Shown: positions 35,051 through 45,844, numbered from the stretch's first letter. The stretch: DNA of 64,000 bases from Doris montereyensis (GCA_037039925.1 JAXRKP010000283.1:1-64000), one strand, 5' to 3'. Numbers and translations are program-made. The notes: generated by a model from the sequence alone, not told the origin.

Positions 35051-35594
35051 ATAACCTTTGTTTATTTCTCCTTTATACACCACAATTATTAGTTATGTTG
35101 GAATATGTGATATGATAAATATTTGATTTTGAATGTTATTTTTAAATACGAAAATATATTATTATACATGTTGTGTGGACGAAAATGTTGATTTTTATGT
35201 CAACATACGCAATTTATCTGCCTATGCTTTTATTTGCTTTTACACATCTTTACAACAAATTTCACTCTGGGGTGCAATAAGATATTTGAATTTGAATTTG
35301 AATTAACCCGCTGTCATAGTTGGTTCGTCAGCTTGTTTTGTTTTGTTTTGTTTTTCTTTCTTTTTTAATTATACCGGTTGTTTTAGGGGTTTATTCACGT
35401 ATGAACCCTTTCATTATATCGTGTTGGAAGTTATTATGTAAGTTGATAAAGATTCATGTATTTGTCTTTGTCTTTGTCTTATTGAAAGTCTGCATGGGCT
35501 TTTTTTTTGTGTGTGTGCTGTTTACCCAGGTTCCTATCAAAAATTGTCATTGTCATTGATTTTTGCAATCATGTATACACCTAGAAAAAAAAGT

Positions 35595-35868
35595 TAAGTT
35601 CCTTCAGGGCTGTTACGGCCCATAGAGCCAGACGGAGCTTATCCCAATTTCAATAGCATGAAGCGGAACAGGTGATAATAATCATTTCTTGGCCAGGACA
35701 TTAGTCTGATGCAGGTTTTCCTCCCAAGCTAGTGCTTGTCCCCGCCATTTTGACCTGGATCGAGTCGGGAAAATCTGTGTCAAGTGTCTTTCCCAAGGAA
35801 CGCAGCGTTGGACCTGGGATCCCATGGTCCCAAGTCCAGCAGCCTAGCCGCTCCGCCACCAATGCCAC
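35595..35868 (-). repeat. tRNA-derived SINE, family B
   Basis: The left end is AGTTCCTTCAGGGCTGTTACGGCCC; the head is at the right (CCAGCAGCCTAGCCGCTCCGCCACCAATGCCA, complement of TGGCGGAGCGGCTAGG). Confidence 0.87.
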
Positions 35869-36033
35869 ATGTGTACACCTGATCCCTAGAAACACATCTG
35901 ACCCCTATGTGCTTTTCAACCTGTATTTCAACAGTCAATCAAATAACTGAGAGAACGCGATTTCCATTCATTAGACTCGCAAATGGCTCCACAGTGTAGA
36001 TATTTGATTTAATATCTTCTTCTTCCTATGCAG

Positions 36034-36139
36034 ATATTGTACACAGATCTTGGACAAAGAAATTGATCAGTGTTGTACAGTTTTACTTCAAGATCTCGTG
36101 AGATTTCAGGACAGAATGTATCATAAAGATCCGGTGAAG
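36034..36139 (+). CDS. SECISBP2L: SECISBP2L exon: region before the L7Ae core
   Basis: The acceptor is TTCTTCTTCCTATGCAG and the donor GTGAAG|GTAAAA. It reads YCTQILDKEIDQCCTVLLQD and LVRFQDRMYHKDPVK. It enters in phase 2 and ends in phase 0. It is nearly collinear with vertebrate YC.Q.L.KE.D.CV..LLQELV.FQ.R.YQKDPV+. Confidence 0.97.
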
Positions 36140-36444
36140 GTAAAAGCCTATGTGAAATTCAACAATGCCATTATTACAATTCTCTGTAAGATGTCTTATA
36201 GCGGTTTTCCTAAGTCCCCCATCTGAATGGTAGAATCAAAAGCAAAAACAGCAACTATTGAAAGAAATCTTTGGGCGCCAATAGGGACAAATGCACGACC
36301 TCAGTTTCGGTATTCATCGCCTCACCATGAAAAGAGAGTGTACTACCAACTTGACTCAAGTGTGAATGAGTACTCAGCTATAGGCAGAGATGAAGCCTAT
36401 CAGATGTTAGTATGACTCACCAAGTGTAGAAATTAACTTAGTTA

Positions 36445-36600
36445 AATTGGTTGACAGGGCACTCTCTTTTCATAATGAAGCAATGGGTGCCTGCTCGGAG
36501 GTTGTCAGTTCGATTCTACTGGTGCTTTAAGTTTTTTTCTGTCTATTCCTTTAAATTTATCTCGCCTTTGTTCCTATGGGGCTTCAATATTATATTGTGT
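36445..36600 (+). repeat. tRNA-derived SINE, family D
   Basis: The head is TTGGTTGACAGGGCACTCTC..CATAATGAAGCAATGGGTGCCTGCTCGGAGGTTGTCAGTTCGATTCT (B-box-like end), followed by TTTATCTCGCCTTTGTTCCTATGGGGCTTCAATATTATATTG. The 3' part recurs at 290-345 and, inverted with its head, at 50945-51115. Confidence 0.75.
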
Positions 36601-37084
36601 CCCTGTTCATCATTTTCAAAGTGCCCCTTTGCCCCACTTTTTGTTCATTCGAACATGTCTCTCTCATCACTTATGAGCATCATTTGATACAAAACAAAAA
36701 CAAAGACAGATAGTCTAGTAGTAGATGCCATGTCTTCTTACCATAGTGAAAAGCCCTGTTATCAGAATGTTTATGTGAGGGAATTATTGGGTTCCTCATT
36801 TCATTTTGTCTGTAAGATGTCTGGAATGTTAATTAAGGTGTAGGAATAATGCACACATAAAAGAGAAAGTAGAATTATATTTAGTTCTAAAGTTCTAATA
36901 GGTCATGATGACACTATTTTCTTTAGATTGCTTGCTTTACTCTTGTTGTTTAGTTTGTATTTTTTTTTTATATTTCCAGAAGGATAAGAGGTGGGAGTTT
37001 CTTAAGGGAGGGTGGAGCAGGGGGAGGTCTTGTGTTTACTGATCTTTTTTTTCATGGGGAAACTTATAGGCTCCTGTCCTGAAT

Positions 37085-37170
37085 ACAACAGTCACACGTT
37101 ATGGATAAGGCGTTATGGATAAGACATTATGGATAAGACGTTATTGATAAGACGTTATGGATAAGATTTG
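37085..37170. repeat. Short tandem repeat GTTATGGATAAGAC
   Basis: About five copies of a 14-15-bp unit (GTTATGGATAAGGC/GAC/ACA). Confidence 0.8.
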
Positions 37171-37434
37171 TACAAAGTTAGAGCAGTGCACTCCTAGAAA
37201 AACACTCTATTCTAGAAACTCCTATTTTAAACAAATTTTGCTCTTTTAAAACTCATACAATTTCATCGCGCCAGTGACTCAAACATTCTCTTGGCTGTTA
37301 AGATGTTAATGTTTATTCTTACTTTTAGACCTAACTTTTCATTATTAAAAAATAAAGAGTTTAAAGCACCTCAATATTGTTTCAGCGTTCCAAGTAATGT
37401 TTCGGACCTATAATTTGAATTTTTTAACTCGAAA

Positions 37435-38425
37435 AATGTGGCATTGGTTTCCCTAGAATTTTTTTGGATCCCCTTCCTAGAATTTGTGAAAATCTCTGAA
37501 AACCCTCTTAGAAGTTTTTATATCTCTGAAAAACCTCCTAGAAGTTTTGAATATCTCTCTAGAAAATTCTCTAGAAAACCTCTAGTTTTGAATATCTCTA
37601 GAAACCTCCTAGAAGTTTTGAATATCTCTAGAAAACCTCCTAGAAGTTTTGAATATCTCTAGAAAACCTCCTAGAAGTTTTGAATATCTCTAGAAAACCT
37701 AGAAGTTTTGAATATATCTCTAAGTTTTGAATACTCTAGAAAACCTCCTAGAAGTTTTGAATATCTCTAGAAAACCTCCTAGAAGTTTTGAATATCTCTA
37801 GAAAACCTAGTTTTGAATATCTCTAGAAAACCTTCTAGAAGTTTTGAATATCTCTAGAAAACCTCCTAGAAGTTTTGAATATCTCTAGAAAACCTCCTAG
37901 AAGTTTTGAATATCTCTAGAAAACCTAAAAGCTTTGAATATCTCTAGAAAACCTCCTTTGAAGTTATGAATATCTAGAAAAACCTCCTAGAAGTTTTGAA
38001 TATCTGAAAACCTCCTAGAAGTTTTGAATATCTCTAGAAAACTTCCTAGAAGTTTTGAATATCTGAAAAACCTCCTAGAAGTTATGAATATCTGAAAAAC
38101 CTCCTAGAAGTTTTGAATATCTGAAAACCTCCTAGAAGTTTTGAATATCTCTAGAAAACTCCTAGAAGTTTTGAATATCTCTAGAAAACTTCCTAGAAGT
38201 TTTGAATATCTCTAGAAAACTTCCTAGAAGTTATGAATATCTGAAAACCTCCTAGAAGTTTTGAATATCTGAAAACCTCCTAGAAGTTTTGAATATCTCT
38301 AGAAAACCTCCTAGAAGTTTTGAATATCTCTAGAAAACTTCCTAGAAGTTTTGAATATCTCTAGAAAACTTCCTAGAATTTTTGAATATCTGAAAAACCT
38401 CCTGGAATCTCCTAAAACTTTTGGA
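37435..38425. repeat. 31-bp tandem repeat, about 30 copies
   Basis: The unit AGAAGTTTTGAATATCTCTAGAAAACCTCCT has many 1-8-base deletion variants (for example TCTGAAAAC for TCTCTAGAAAAC). It ends about 115 bases before the L7Ae exon acceptor. The frames through it (LEVLNISRKPPRSFEYL) are repeat artefacts. Confidence 0.95.
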
Positions 38426-38539
38426 GCGCCGAGTGCTACAAGTCCTGAATTAGGATTTTATTCAATCCCTGTTGGAAGATTTACCTGTGTTTTCCTCTTA
38501 CTTTTCATTTATTGTCAACGTTTTTGTTTCCCGTTCTAG

Positions 38540-38654
38540 GCCAAGAGCAAACGGCGCTTGGTGCTTGGTCTGAGGGAAGTGACTAAACATCTAAGATTGA
38601 AAAAGATCAAATGTGTCGTGATTTCACCCAACCTGGAAAAGATTCAGTCAAAAG
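38540..38654 (+). CDS. SECISBP2L: SECISBP2L exon: L7Ae RNA-binding domain, part 1
   Basis: The acceptor is TTTTGTTTCCCGTTCTAG and the donor AAAAG|GTATAC. It reads AKSKRRLVLGLREVTKHLRL and KKIKCVVISPNLEKIQSKG. This begins the L7Ae fold (compare vertebrate AK.+RRLV.GLREV.KH.KL.K.KCVIISPN.EKIQSKGG). It binds the SECIS kink-turn through this fold. Phase 0 in, phase 1 out. Confidence 0.97.
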
Positions 38655-38934
38655 GTATACACAGTAACTTAATGTATTTTGTTTTTATTATATTGTCTTA
38701 TTATGCTCTGTAGTATTTAGAGCAAAGCAATTCGGTCAATTTAGCTTGGACATCAACAATGTTCTCACATTGAGACCATGTATGTTTTTTCTTAAGGTGG
38801 ACTGGTGAGTTTTGGACCAAAAGGTTGATTTTCTGTTCTTTGCATAATCGGGTAGAACGATCATCTATCTACAAGCTCGTGGCAGAAAAATATCCATATG
38901 ACGTATACATTTTTTTTTTACAAAATATTTTGTA

Positions 38935-39785
38935 GGCGAGGGTAGGTAAAAACATTAAAAATTTTGACGTAAATTACCCTAACACTGACTGAGAAAATGG
39001 CAGTAAAAACCCATATATTGGCGGTTTATCGCCAAATGTGGCAACACACGACTTGACCTCATTTTGCCGACACTGATCGATGCATCTCCCATCGCTGTGT
39101 GATATAAGAGGCGTTGCGCGTCAGTGTGTATGTAAAGACTTGCACAAGCATAGGATATAGAGGAAAAAACAAAAAACTGGTTATTTTGACGTCTGTTTTC
39201 ACAACAGTGCACATCTAAACCTAGATTTATAATCCTATTTACATAAATAATAATGCCAGAGACTGTCGAAAGAGTAAGGGTGCTGCTACAACAAGGGAAA
39301 CCTGTCTGAAGCGTTTGTTTTATGTTATTTTCTTTTGAATTTTTTACTTGCGTTTTTCTCGAAATGTAGTTTTTCCACACTAAAATTCTATCTCTTCCGC
39401 CATTTACCGAATGATTTGTATTATATTTGGCACACAGGTTCCTCTTGTCAATGTTAATAGAATGACAGCAGGTTTTTTTTTATATATTGTAAACTTTTTG
39501 AGAATTTTGTTGTTGTAATAAAAACGCCGTTTTTGTACATTCATGATATATAGTATTTTTTAAAATTCATAATAAAAAAAAATATCAAAATATCGAAAAA
39601 ACCCTACGTCACTCTTTAGATATTGAATGGAAAAGATGATCTGCCAGGTTTTGAGTGATTTTATCCTTAACTAAGAGTCAAAAATCAAGAAGGCGGCCGT
39701 TTTTATGGCAACCAAGGACGCTACAAACTTTTCAATGATATAGGATGACTGTATTTTGACAGTTACTCATGTACATACTAAAAGC
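38935..39785 (-). repeat. ~850-bp dispersed repeat, right member of an inverted pair
   Basis: Inverted copy of 33000-33790. It begins GGCGAGGGTAGGTAAAAAC..ACGTAAATTACCCTAACACTGACTG and ends AACTTTTCAATGATATAGGATGACTGTATTTTGACAG.TACTCATGTACATA. Confidence 0.85.
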
Positions 39786-39839
39786 AAAAACCTAAACTCA
39801 AAAGCAAAAAAGCACAAAAAAACCACACTTCAGGTGCCG

Positions 39840-40095
39840 CCTGTTGATGTTTTTGTACTCCTAGGAAAGGTAGCTCACTCAGATTTCCTCGCTTGGGTGA
39901 GTACTCATCAAAAGGCAGGGATCCAACTTGTCAGATTGTCAGTATGGACCACCAAACAAGCAGCTAGGCTACACGTACTCCCCAGGGATTTTAGAAAGGA
40001 CTTTGAATAAAATGGCCAGCTGGAGATAAAAGATGTAAAGTCAGTGAGCCTGTACTTGTGGGGAGATAAAGACTAAATCCATCTTTATCTTTATT
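39840..40095 (+). repeat. SINE family C, diverged
   Basis: GTACTCCTAGGAAAGGTAGCTCACTC..GTGAGTACTCATCA..CTACACGTACTCCCCAGGGATTTTAGAAAGGACTTTGAATAAAATGGCC, with the tail AAATCCATCTTTATCTTTATT. Lacks the tRNA head. Confidence 0.7.
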
Positions 40096-40563
40096 TTTTT
40101 TTTTTTTTTTTTTGGGCTGCCTGTCAAGCATCGTGTCCTTTATAACTTTACTTTACATTACAGAAAACAAAACTGCATACGACAGCTATGTGGGGCCCTG
40201 TTGTCCACGCAGGAATTTTACTATTGTACTCTGTCGCTACATCAGATAATTCTAGACAGTTGGCTTACTTGACTTAGTGCCTTCCAGTAGCATTGTCATC
40301 AGACATTACAACCTCAGCTGTTCTTTGGTCTTTCTGGTCGTCAAATTTGTTCTCATAATTCTCTGTGGCAAAAGCCAACCATTCAGATTTGCTGTTTTGT
40401 GCGATGTCTCGTGTTAGTTTCGAGGTCGGGTCTGTGATGTTAATTTTAGTGTTTTTCCTGGAACTCTTTTAAGGTCATTGTTTAATGCTAGCGGTAATGT
40501 TGTTATGGGAAAAACTATTCCGTGCTGAAGATTTCTACCTTCTCATGCTCTGGCTTTCCGCAG

Positions 40564-40718
40564 GTGGCTTGGACGAAGCTCTCAATAAAATCCTCAACAT
40601 GTGCCAGGACCAGAACGTGCCGTTCGTATTCGCCCTGGGCAGGAGAGCTCTTGGTCGTGCCTGTGCCAAGCTGGTGCCGGTTAGTGTTGTCGGCATCTTC
40701 AACTTTGATGGCTGTGAG
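40564..40718 (+). CDS. SECISBP2L: SECISBP2L exon: L7Ae domain, part 2
   Basis: The acceptor is CATGCTCTGGCTTTCCGCAG and the donor TGTGAG|GTAATT. It reads GLDEALNKILNMCQDQNVPF, VFALGRRALGRACAKLVPVS and VVGIFNFDGCE. This holds the most conserved L7Ae core of the family (IPFVFALGRKALGR..NK.VPVSVVGIF). Phase 1 in, phase 0 out. Confidence 0.98.
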
Positions 40719-40867
40719 GTAATTTGCTTGGGGTTTTTTTTTGTGTGTCTGCCTTCTCGTATTTTGGCTGCAGGTATTTGAGTGTTAGATCATTTTTTAA
40801 AAATCGATTATAATATAGCCTGATTTTTTTGGGGGGCAGGGGGAGGGTGGAAGGAGAGACCAATTTA

Positions 40868-41153
40868 ACCCTTTCATGTTTACATTAACCGATGGCCATC
40901 TTGCTCTGTAGTTTCAACTTCCTCTCCACTGTGGAAACATTTTTATGACTTCCTGCCAGCTCCACTGAAGCTGGAAATTCTATTTCTAAATTTAGAACAT
41001 AGCATTATTTTACGTGACCAATTACAGCTAATAATAACAGTGTGTCACTTGTTTGGTTTCTGTCGTCTTATACAATGTGGGCCTGTATTGGCAGGTATCG
41101 GTTTGTGAAGCGGGGGTTTTTATGACCATTTTTTGTTGGTTTAACCCAAAGGG
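40868..41153. mobile_element. TTAA-flanked MITE, 286 bp
   Basis: CCCTTTCATG... to ...CCAAAGGG, flanked on both sides by TTAA (40864-40867; 41154-41157). Internal phrases GATGGCCATCTTGCTCTGTAG, CTCTCCACTGTGGAAAC, ACGTGACCAATTACAGC and GTGGGCCTGTATTGGCAGGTATC are shared with the element at 48130-48755. Piggybac-like by target and CCCTTT end; no coding. Confidence 0.75.
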
Positions 41154-41329
41154 TTAAAGTGAATACTAGATTCTATGGAAAGCAATTTAAACTAAATTTC
41201 TGTTCCTTAATTTTTACTAGTGGAGAGGAAGGAGGGAGGAGCAATAGCAAGCATATTTTACGTTGACTAGATGTGAAATGTCTTGATAATGTTCTCAGGT
41301 GTGCAAATTCTGTGATAATTTCTCCAGCT

Positions 41330-41476
41330 AATAAATGTGTCACTTGTTTGTTCTTTAACACTGGAAGGTTATACAATGGGGCCTGTATTGGCAGGTATCG
41401 GTTTGAACTTGCAAGCGGGGTTTTTTTGTTAATGGCGTGTCATTTTTTGTTGGTTTAAACGCCAAAGGGTTAAAGT
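41330..41476. mobile_element. Partial second copy of the TTAA MITE (right end)
   Basis: GTGTCACTTGTTTGTTCTTTAACACTGG..ATACAATGGGGCCTGTATTGGCAGGTATCGGTTTG...GCCAAAGGGTTAAAGTGAATACTAGA repeats the right half of 40868-41153 and its flank. This indicates a local duplication of the right end with flank, not a new insertion. Confidence 0.65.
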
Positions 41477-41984
41477 GAATACTAGAAGGGGCAGAGTGGA
41501 AAGCATGTAAACTACCACACTATGCTGTATGGCTAGAATAATCAGGCCTCTGTTCCTTAATTTTTACTTAGTGGAGAGGAAGGAGGGAGGAGCAGGGTTT
41601 ATTGTTTGTGAAAATCATAGACACTAAGATATAAATTCTTGAAAAACTAGATGTGAAATGTCTTAATGTTCTCAGGTGTGCATGCACGCTGACATTGAAA
41701 TATCTTTGTGGTTGAATTTGTTCTCAAAACACTAATATCCATACACTGGAAGGTAGAATGGGAGCTGATGTAGAATATCAGGAGTTCTTTTCTACACTGC
41801 TTTCTTTTCAAAGTGATAATGTTTAATGCAGTTAATGGCACCACTAGAGGTGATATCAAAGATTTCATACTCATCAAAGCTTGCTTACATCTAAACTATG
41901 GGATACCACCATGACTTGCATGTCAAATTTACCAACCAAACTGTTGGTACAATAGGGATCATAGATCATCATTGATTAGATCGT

Positions 41985-42250
41985 TGTAGTGAAACTGTAG
42001 TGTTTATGAGTTTGAGATCATCACAACATTGGTTCAAAACCCATGGCTGGCTCAGGTGGGTTGTTTTTTTTCACAATGTTGTACTCTTAGGAAAGGCACT
42101 GCACTCTTCTCTCCTCATCTTGGCTCAGGTGGGAATAAGTACCAGCTGCAAGAAGAGAAAGATCTTGACTGAGTGTTAGTACAAAGCACCTAACAGGCTG
42201 CTGTACTTTATGCTCCCCAAGGGAGTTGAGAAGGACTATAAATCCATCTT
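41985..42250 (+). repeat. tRNA-derived SINE, family C
   Basis: The head is GATCGTTGTAGTGAAACTGTAGTGTTTATGAG..CATTGGTTCAAAACCCATGGCTGGC, on the + strand. The body is CACAATGTTGTACTCTTAGGAAAGGCACTGC..GAGTGTTAGTACAAAGCACCTAACAGGCTGCTG, and the 3' end is GAGAAGGACTATAAATCCATCTTTA. Confidence 0.82.
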
Positions 42251-42768
42251 TAATGATCTGCTGATGTAAACTAGTCCATCTTTATATTTTACACGTATCT
42301 TTATCTGGAGATACAAACTATAAATCCATCTTTATGTTTTACATATCTTTATCTGGGATATAAACTATAAATCCATCTTTATATTTTACATGTATCTTTA
42401 TCTGGGATACAAACTATAAATCCATCTTTATATTTTATATGTATCTTTATCTGGAGATACAAACTATAAATCCATCTTTATATTTTATGTGTATCTTTAT
42501 CTTGGGATACAAACTATAAATCCATCTTTATATTTTACACATATCTTTATCTGGAGATACAAACTATAAATCCATCTTTATATTTTACATATCTTTATCT
42601 TGGGATACAAACTATAAATCCATCTTTATATTTTTCACGTATCTTTATCTGGAGAATACAAACTATAAATTCATCTTTTTATTTTACAAGTATCTTTATC
42701 TGGGAATATAAACTATAAATCCATCTTTATATTTTTCACGTATCTTTATCTGCTATTTCCATTTTCAC
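42240..42768. repeat. ~48-bp minisatellite grown from a SINE tail, abutting an acceptor
   Basis: The unit CAAACTATAAATCCATCTTTATATTTTACA.GTATCTTTATCTGGGATA has about ten copies. The first unit is the 3' tail of the SINE at 41985-42250 (GGACTATAAATCCATCTTTA). The array runs to within about 20 bases of the acceptor at 42774. Confidence 0.88.
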
Positions 42769-42774
42769 CTCCAG

Positions 42775-43038
42775 GACAAGTACCACACCCTGATTTCCCT
42801 GACTGCTAACGCGCGGTCGGCGTACCATGAGATGGTGGCGGCAGTGGAGCGCGAAGTGGCTCAGCACGCGTCCTCCATGGCCTGGCAAGCGCCTAGCATC
42901 TCGGGCGTGTCCAGTCTCTTGCCCGCCCACATGGGGCACTCCCGCACTCCGTCCGGATGCAGCGCCATTTCTTTCACCAGCAGCATCATGTCGGAGCCGC
43001 ATTCCGAGTTTTATCCCAGTTATGCAGACGAACAGCGG
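42775..43038 (+). CDS. SECISBP2L: SECISBP2L exon: end of L7Ae domain and MGHSR segment
   Basis: The acceptor is ATTTCCATTTTCACCTCCAG and the donor CAGCGG|GTAATT; phase 0 both ends. It reads DKYHTLISLTANARSAYHEM and VAAVEREVAQH, then AHMGHSRTPSGCSAISFTSS and IMSEPHSEFYPSYADEQR. The second half matches a SECISBP2L-specific block (HHMGHSRNPSAASAISFCSV.SEPISE), which favours SECISBP2L over SECISBP2. Confidence 0.97.
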
Positions 43039-43953
43039 GTAATTATTCTCTCTTGTTTTTTTTATTATCAATTCTATCTATTTATTTCAATGAGAAATTT
43101 GTTGTTGTTTGTGTGTGTATATGTTTCTTTTATTTGTTTCTGTGTCAAAATCTACTGTTTTGTTGTTTTTTTTATATTTTTGTTGTTTTTTTGTTGGGGG
43201 GGGTTTGGGCCTTGTCTTTTTCTCTTTGGGGTGGGGGGGAGGGTTGTTTGGGCTTTGTCTTTTTCTCTTCAATTTAAAAATTATTATTTTTTACATATGT
43301 TATATTTTTGCAGTTACGGGGATTTGTATTGATCAAAAGCATTAGTCCACTACAGCAGGACATTTGTGTGAAGCTCAGATCCTTATTAATCTTCGTAGAG
43401 TGTTGTTTTGTTGTTTTTTTTTATTTTGCAAAGTCAGAGGATAGACACTTGAATCAAATTTATTTGAGTTGAATGTTCTCCAGACATCGTTCTCGTCGTG
43501 TCCACGCTTTGACACAAAGCAGTAGTGCATTGGTGCTGGCAGCGTAGCCTGTCTTTGAGATATTTCTTTGTCAACAAACTTTCATAAGTTTGTATGCACT
43601 GCCTTTGTCATATGTCAATAATCCTCTCAGTGTCTTGAAGAAGAAGAAAAAAGGAGAGATAGAGAGAGAGAGGGGGGGGGGGAGGGGAGGGGGGAGAGAA
43701 ACCACGTACAGAGTAATAGTAAGTAAGCACTCATAATCACATCAAGTATGCAGGAGTTATTTGCTTCCAACATTTGATGGGGGGGGGGGGGGATTGAGGA
43801 ATTAGCCATGGCAAGGAAATTTGTTTTTTTTTTTGAGTCAATTGCAAATTGAGTTTTTTGTCCTGCCAAGGAAAAGTTTCTTTAAAATCTTTCATTGACA
43901 AAGAGGAAATGGTTTGAATGGTTTTTGTCATTTCCATCATTGTTTCATTTCAG
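43039..43953. other. Last intron, T-rich and G-rich tracts
   Basis: T-rich repeats at 43055-43300. G-rich tracts at about 43671-43697 and 43779-43792 could form quadruplexes on the sense RNA. No gene. Confidence 0.6.
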
Positions 43954-44712
43954 CTTTCAGAAGTCACCCATCCATCCAATAGTGCTAAGGGAATGGGCCC
44001 AGCTAATGACATTGATGACGGAAACGAGGCCGACACTGAGGATTTTGGAGAAGCAAAGAAGAAGAGAAGGGTCCTGAGGGGAAATAACTCTGTACGATTT
44101 GGTGAAGACGACAAAACAGCTTTGGATACTGGAGTAGGATCTGGTCTAAACAACGCGGGGGGAACTGCTGGAACTGCCGGAAATTCCAGCTCCAGTGGCA
44201 TCATGAGCAACAACAACAATAACAACAACAACAGCTGCAGCAATAGCAATAACAACAATAGCAATACCGCCAATGGCACAATAGACGTGAGGCCTCTCCA
44301 CCATCATCACAATCTGCATCACCATCGTCGCCAGAGCTCAGTCTCCAGTTTGGCACGCATCAATGAACGGGTGGATGATGAGGTGACCTCCAAGCCCAGC
44401 GGCGGTACAGAGGAGAAAGCCGCCGACGAGAAAGTGGCGGAAAAAAGCAAAACTGCGGCAGCGCCCGTGGTCTCTCACATCGACTCCATTCACAACCCTC
44501 ACTACAAGCTGGAAAGTGAAATTCTCCCCTCGTCCTCAGTCGGTGACCGCGGAAGCTGGGAGGATACCGAGGATGCTAACATCATCAGGAATGATGAAGA
44601 AGAAAATGATAATGGAGAGGAAGAAGAAGAGGAGGAGGAGGAAGAAGAGGAGGAGGAGGAGGAAGAAGAGGAAAAGGAAAAGAAGGGACCGCTCATCGAC
44701 GAGGCCATCTGA
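43954..44712 (+). CDS. SECISBP2L: SECISBP2L last exon, acidic C-terminus
   Basis: The acceptor is TTTCCATCATTGTTTCATTTCAG; phase 0. It reads LSEVTHPSNSAKGMGPANDI, a basic KKKRRVLRG, Asn and His runs, VSSLARINERVDDE, and a Glu run (about 44620-44680). It ends GPLIDEAI-TGA. One base out of frame, directly after ATC, the sequence continues LRQRSMDKKERIKNWLESQT to a TAA at 44790-44792. Vertebrate SECISBP2L has ISVEVQLNSRIESWVSETQ at this place. The true end is therefore probably 44792, with one base missing near 44709; the annotated stop is what the sequence shows. Confidence 0.93.
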   Translation, partial: LSEVTHPSNSAKGMGPANDIDDGNEADTEDFGEAKKKRRVLRGNNSVRFGEDDKTALDTGVGSGLNNAGGTAGTAGNSSSSGIMSNNNNNNNNSCSNSNNNNSNTANGTIDVRPLHHHHNLHHHRRQSSVSSLARINERVDDEVTSKPSGGTEEKAADEKVAEKSKTAAAPVVSHIDSIHNPHYKLESEILPSSSVGDRGSWEDTEDANIIRNDEEENDNGEEEEEEEEEEEEEEEEEEEKEKKGPLIDEAI

Positions 44713-45785
44713 GACAGCGTTCCATGGACAAGAAGGAGAGGATCAAAAACTGGCTAGAGTCCCAAACTAATATTCCTCATGAAGATTTGTAATGATACGC
44801 TACCCATGCCATAGCTGCCGTTTGCCAAACAAAGTTTCAGTTTTGATGATGCATATATCTTTTATAACAAGAGACCAATGACCGATGACTAAAAATTTGA
44901 TTTATTTTAATATTTTTTAAAGACACCCGCAGGCAAACCTACTGTCCATGACAGACTAATTATGCGCAAATGATACACGACTGACTGAACTGACATAGAA
45001 ACAGGATTTGCTAATTTGTTGGGTTTTCTTTTTTACTGCAATAAGCAGAAAAACATCACCCATCACTTTAAAATCGTTTTGCGTCACAATTTGTTTCTAC
45101 AATAAGGTGATTCAGTTCATATAAGAAATAAATTTGAGTCTTCAGAAGGCCTTTGGTGAAGATTTAAAATATTGGATCTATTGAATTTGTAGCAAGAGGC
45201 TCTTATGTAAAGGAATAGTACCTGATATTACTACATAATATATATCAAAGTTTTCAGGTACATGTCGTTGGAACAAAAAGAAAAAAAGTCATAATAAGGA
45301 TAATAATAATAATAATAATGATAATAATTATACAATCGAATATTTCTCTGTGATGTTCAGTTCCCTAATGGAGATTTGTTCTTTGTTGATTCGAGTTTGT
45401 TCCCCTTTTGTTTGTTTTTTTTCCTCTTAGATTTTCATCATGACCATGTACTGTAGGCTTCTTTAAGATTGCCAAATATGTTTAGTATTTGCCCTGTATT
45501 TCCTTTTTATTTTTAGATTTATTTATCTGTCAGTGATGAGCTTTAAGAGGCACTCCAATGTATTTTATAGATTTAAGATTTGATTTACTGTGGGAGGTTT
45601 TAAAGCTCTTTGACCATGCAAACAGAAAATTGTTGTCAATGCAGCCGCCCTTAATTAGCAAATAATATTGATGATGTTCATATCAAAGCTGCAAAATACT
45701 TTTATTCTACCAAATGCAAAAAGGTTTCAAGACGAATCCATGTGGATAGCTCAAAAAGAATAAAGTTTATGAAAAATGTTTTGTG
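44713..45785 (+). other. SECISBP2L: SECISBP2L 3' UTR
   Basis: AT-rich sequence without other genes. AATAAA lies at 45759-45764 followed by a TGT-rich stretch (TTTTGTGCCATGTCTGTCTCTG), which fits a cleavage site near 45780-45790. An earlier AATAAA near 45127 could give a shorter form. (AAT)n at about 45298-45328. Confidence 0.7.
45759..45764 (+). terminator. SECISBP2L: Polyadenylation signal AATAAA
   Basis: Canonical hexamer about 1.05 kb after the stop, with a GT-rich downstream element. It is just upstream of a SINE, so the transcript plausibly ends before the repeats. Confidence 0.7.
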
Positions 45786-45844
45786 CCATGTCTGTCTCTG
45801 TATTATTAGAAGCTAAAGGTTAAAGCTTTGCACTGTAACTGTGT

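Noticed and set aside
42736..43071. 111-residue - strand frame over a SECISBP2L exon
   Set aside because: Antisense shadow of the GC-rich exon 42775-43038, which has splice sites and strong family similarity on the + strand.
44707..44730. UGA at the SECISBP2L stop as a selenocysteine codon
   Set aside because: Reading through TGA in frame reaches a TAG within about 17 codons and gives no family-like sequence; the conserved tail is in a different frame.
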